The position numbers were made by a program, and so were the translations under genes. A DNA stretch of 14,598 bases, taken from positions 1-14,598 of the forward strand of contig CAMLHT010000083.1 of the NCBI GenBank assembly GCA_946479895.1, given 5' to 3'. The notes under the pieces were generated by a model. That model made no database searches, was not told where the DNA came from, and saw only the letters and a list, made by a program, of their open reading frames with translations. This document shows, piece after piece, positions 13,298 through 14,598 of this stretch; position 1 is the stretch's first letter; each line of letters starts with the position of its first letter. This DNA comes from an uncultured Gemmatimonadota bacterium. GTDB lineage: Bacteria; Gemmatimonadota; Gemmatimonadetes; Gemmatimonadales; Gemmatimonadaceae.

Positions 13298-14598
13298 CTA
13301 ATGGCGAGGCGGCTTTAGCAGAAGCTCGGGGCCGGCGGGCGGTTTGGGGCGAATCACGATGCCGGCCAGCTGATAGGGCGCGGCCTGGGCGGTCACCGGG
13401 TCGAATACGAGCTCCGCCCGGCCCGTCATGGACCCGATTTCGTCGGTCGTGATGGTCACCGTGCCGTCGGCCGGCACTCCGCAGATCCGGAACCGGCCAA
13501 AGGCGTCGGTCCTTCCCTTGATGGTCACCGGCTGGCTTCCGGCGACCGGGCTCGCCGGACGGACCTCGACCTGGAACGTGGCCGGCACGGGGTTGGAGAG
13601 CGTGTCCATGACCGCCCCGAAGATGGCCGCGGTACCCAGTCCCCCCGGCACCTTGACCTTCTCCCTGAACTCGTCGCTGCACCCCCGCTTCAGGACGTCG
13701 GCTGCGGCCTCCACCTCGACGGCCCCGATGTCGTTCTCGCCGGGGTTCACCCGGAAAGCGCGGGGATCGCGAGCGGTGAGCTGGAGGAATTCGAGGATCG
13801 GGTCTCCGACGTCCATGGCGTACACGCCGGGAAGGACGTCGAAGATGCGAAAGGCCCCGTTTGCATCGGTGACCGCGGTGAACGGCGTGCCATTCAGCCG
13901 GACCTGGCGGCCGCGAATCAGGGCACCCGTTCGCTTCTCGGTCGCGATGCCCGATACCGAGCCGAGGGTCGCGAAGTAGGGTGGGGCGTCCGGCCACTGC
14001 ATCAGCTCGAGCATCGCCCCAGTCACCGTGGCCGTCCCGCCCCGGGCCGCGCCGCGGATGTACCAATGGTGGATCATGGTGATGCCGTTCGGCATCGGAC
14101 GGAACTCGATCGAGCCGCCCGGCTGGCCGGTCCTGAGGCTCGCCGTGAGGTTCACATACCGGAAGTCGACGGACTTCAGGTCGAGCGGGCTCCTTCGCAG
14201 CCAGAGCGTGCCTTCCACGTCGGGCAGCAGCCGGCCGATGCCCGGCTTGAAATGCAACCCGAGCGTCGAATCGTCGCCGGCCGCGGGCTTCTCGAGGCTG
14301 AAGCAGTGGGTCGAGAAGAACGTGTCGTCGAACAGCACGACGTCATCGGGGCCGAGAAGCGTGGCCGTGCGTTCCTCGTACTCGACGTAACCCCGGCGGG
14401 CCAGCGTGTCGGGATCGCCCCCGGCGACGAACGCATGGGAGGCCGCCCGGACCTCGATCCGTTGCACCGTGCGAGGCTGCTCGCGATCGCCACGAACGGC
14501 GTAGCGATACGCAAGGATGCTCAGCTCCCCCAGTTTCGACTCCCGCGCGACGATCGAGCTGAGCAGCCCGGAGCGCGCTTCCTGCCAGAGCGCCAGCG
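13298..14598 (-). CDS. Carboxypeptidase regulatory-like domain protein (5' end beyond window)
   Basis: The frame is open from the right edge to a TAG at 13298, giving 432 visible residues; the true start lies outside. A GTG at 14467 is internal, since the same frame continues upstream as ALWQEARSGLLSSIVARE. Visible residues about 110-185 (LHFKPGIGRLLPDVEGTLWLRR, FRYVNLTAS, GGSIEFRPMPNGITMIHHWYIRG) resemble a segment common in Gemmatimonadota secreted proteins. Two carboxypeptidase regulatory-like (transthyretin-type) beta-sandwich domains follow, at about 212-293 (GRQVRLNG...TDANGAFRIFDVLPGVYAMDV) and about 323-418 (GAVMDTLSNPVPATF...TDAFGRFRICGVPADGTVTIT). Such domains usually sit in exported proteins. 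No enzymatic motif is visible, so function is unknown. It is 100 bases upstream of rpsF on the same strand and may be a separate transcription unit. Confidence 0.8.
   Translation of the reverse strand, partial: LALWQEARSGLLSSIVARESKLGELSILAYRYAVRGDREQPRTVQRIEVRAASHAFVAGGDPDTLARRGYVEYEERTATLLGPDDVVLFDDTFFSTHCFSLEKPAAGDDSTLGLHFKPGIGRLLPDVEGTLWLRRSPLDLKSVDFRYVNLTASLRTGQPGGSIEFRPMPNGITMIHHWYIRGAARGGTATVTGAMLELMQWPDAPPYFATLGSVSGIATEKRTGALIRGRQVRLNGTPFTAVTDANGAFRIFDVLPGVYAMDVGDPILEFLQLTARDPRAFRVNPGENDIGAVEVEAAADVLKRGCSDEFREKVKVPGGLGTAAIFGAVMDTLSNPVPATFQVEVRPASPVAGSQPVTIKGRTDAFGRFRICGVPADGTVTITTDEIGSMTGRAELVFDPVTAQAAPYQLAGIVIRPKPPAGPELLLKPPRH

Noticed and set aside
14465..14467. GTG as the start of the regulatory-like-domain gene
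   Set aside because: The same frame stays open to the window edge with family-like sequence upstream (ALWQEAR), so the gene is truncated by the window.

Overview
The window is high in GC. It reads as one long block of genes all on the minus strand, so the biological order runs from right (14598) to left (1). I infer a Gram-negative, soil-type lineage, most likely Gemmatimonadota. The basis is the GC content, an outer-membrane barrel protein and a lipoprotein, carboxypeptidase-regulatory-like proteins of the kind common in that phylum, and the order rpsF-rpsR-DUF2232-rplI-rsfS. No 16S or marker comparison was possible, so the phylum is an inference.

Layout in reading order: (1) the 3' part of a secreted-type protein with two carboxypeptidase regulatory-like domains (13298-14598, cut by the window edge); (2) a 100-base leader (13198-13297) with mutually exclusive pairings, one of which can cover the rpsF Shine-Dalgarno (SD) site; (3) a ribosomal-protein block rpsF, rpsR, DUF2232 membrane protein, rplI (11083-13197); (4) a 111-base spacer (10972-11082) almost filled by an 8-bp tandem repeat in two inverted arms; (5) rsfS (ribosome silencing factor); (6) a very large outer-membrane protein combining a gluzincin metallopeptidase domain, a six-repeat TolB-like propeller and an Omp85-like barrel (7418-10600); (7) a lipoprotein with a propeller-like region and a C-terminal SPOR domain; (8) a membrane protein with a degenerate MinD/BY-kinase-like domain, one transmembrane helix and two SPOR domains; (9) smc; (10) an MBL-fold hydrolase; (11) the start of a DAHP synthase gene (aroF-like), cut at base 1.

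From rsfS to the DAHP synthase, neighbouring genes overlap by 1-20 bases or are separated by 0-1 base, so they are probably one translationally coupled operon. Together they link ribosome hibernation, outer-membrane biogenesis or proteolysis, septal peptidoglycan binding (SPOR), and chromosome organisation (SMC). A division/segregation/envelope operon built from uncharacterised proteins is the most interesting feature of the window.

There is no stretch over 300 bases without a gene. I saw no tRNA, rRNA, CRISPR array, transposase or phage gene. Long open frames on the plus strand are antisense shadows produced by high GC.
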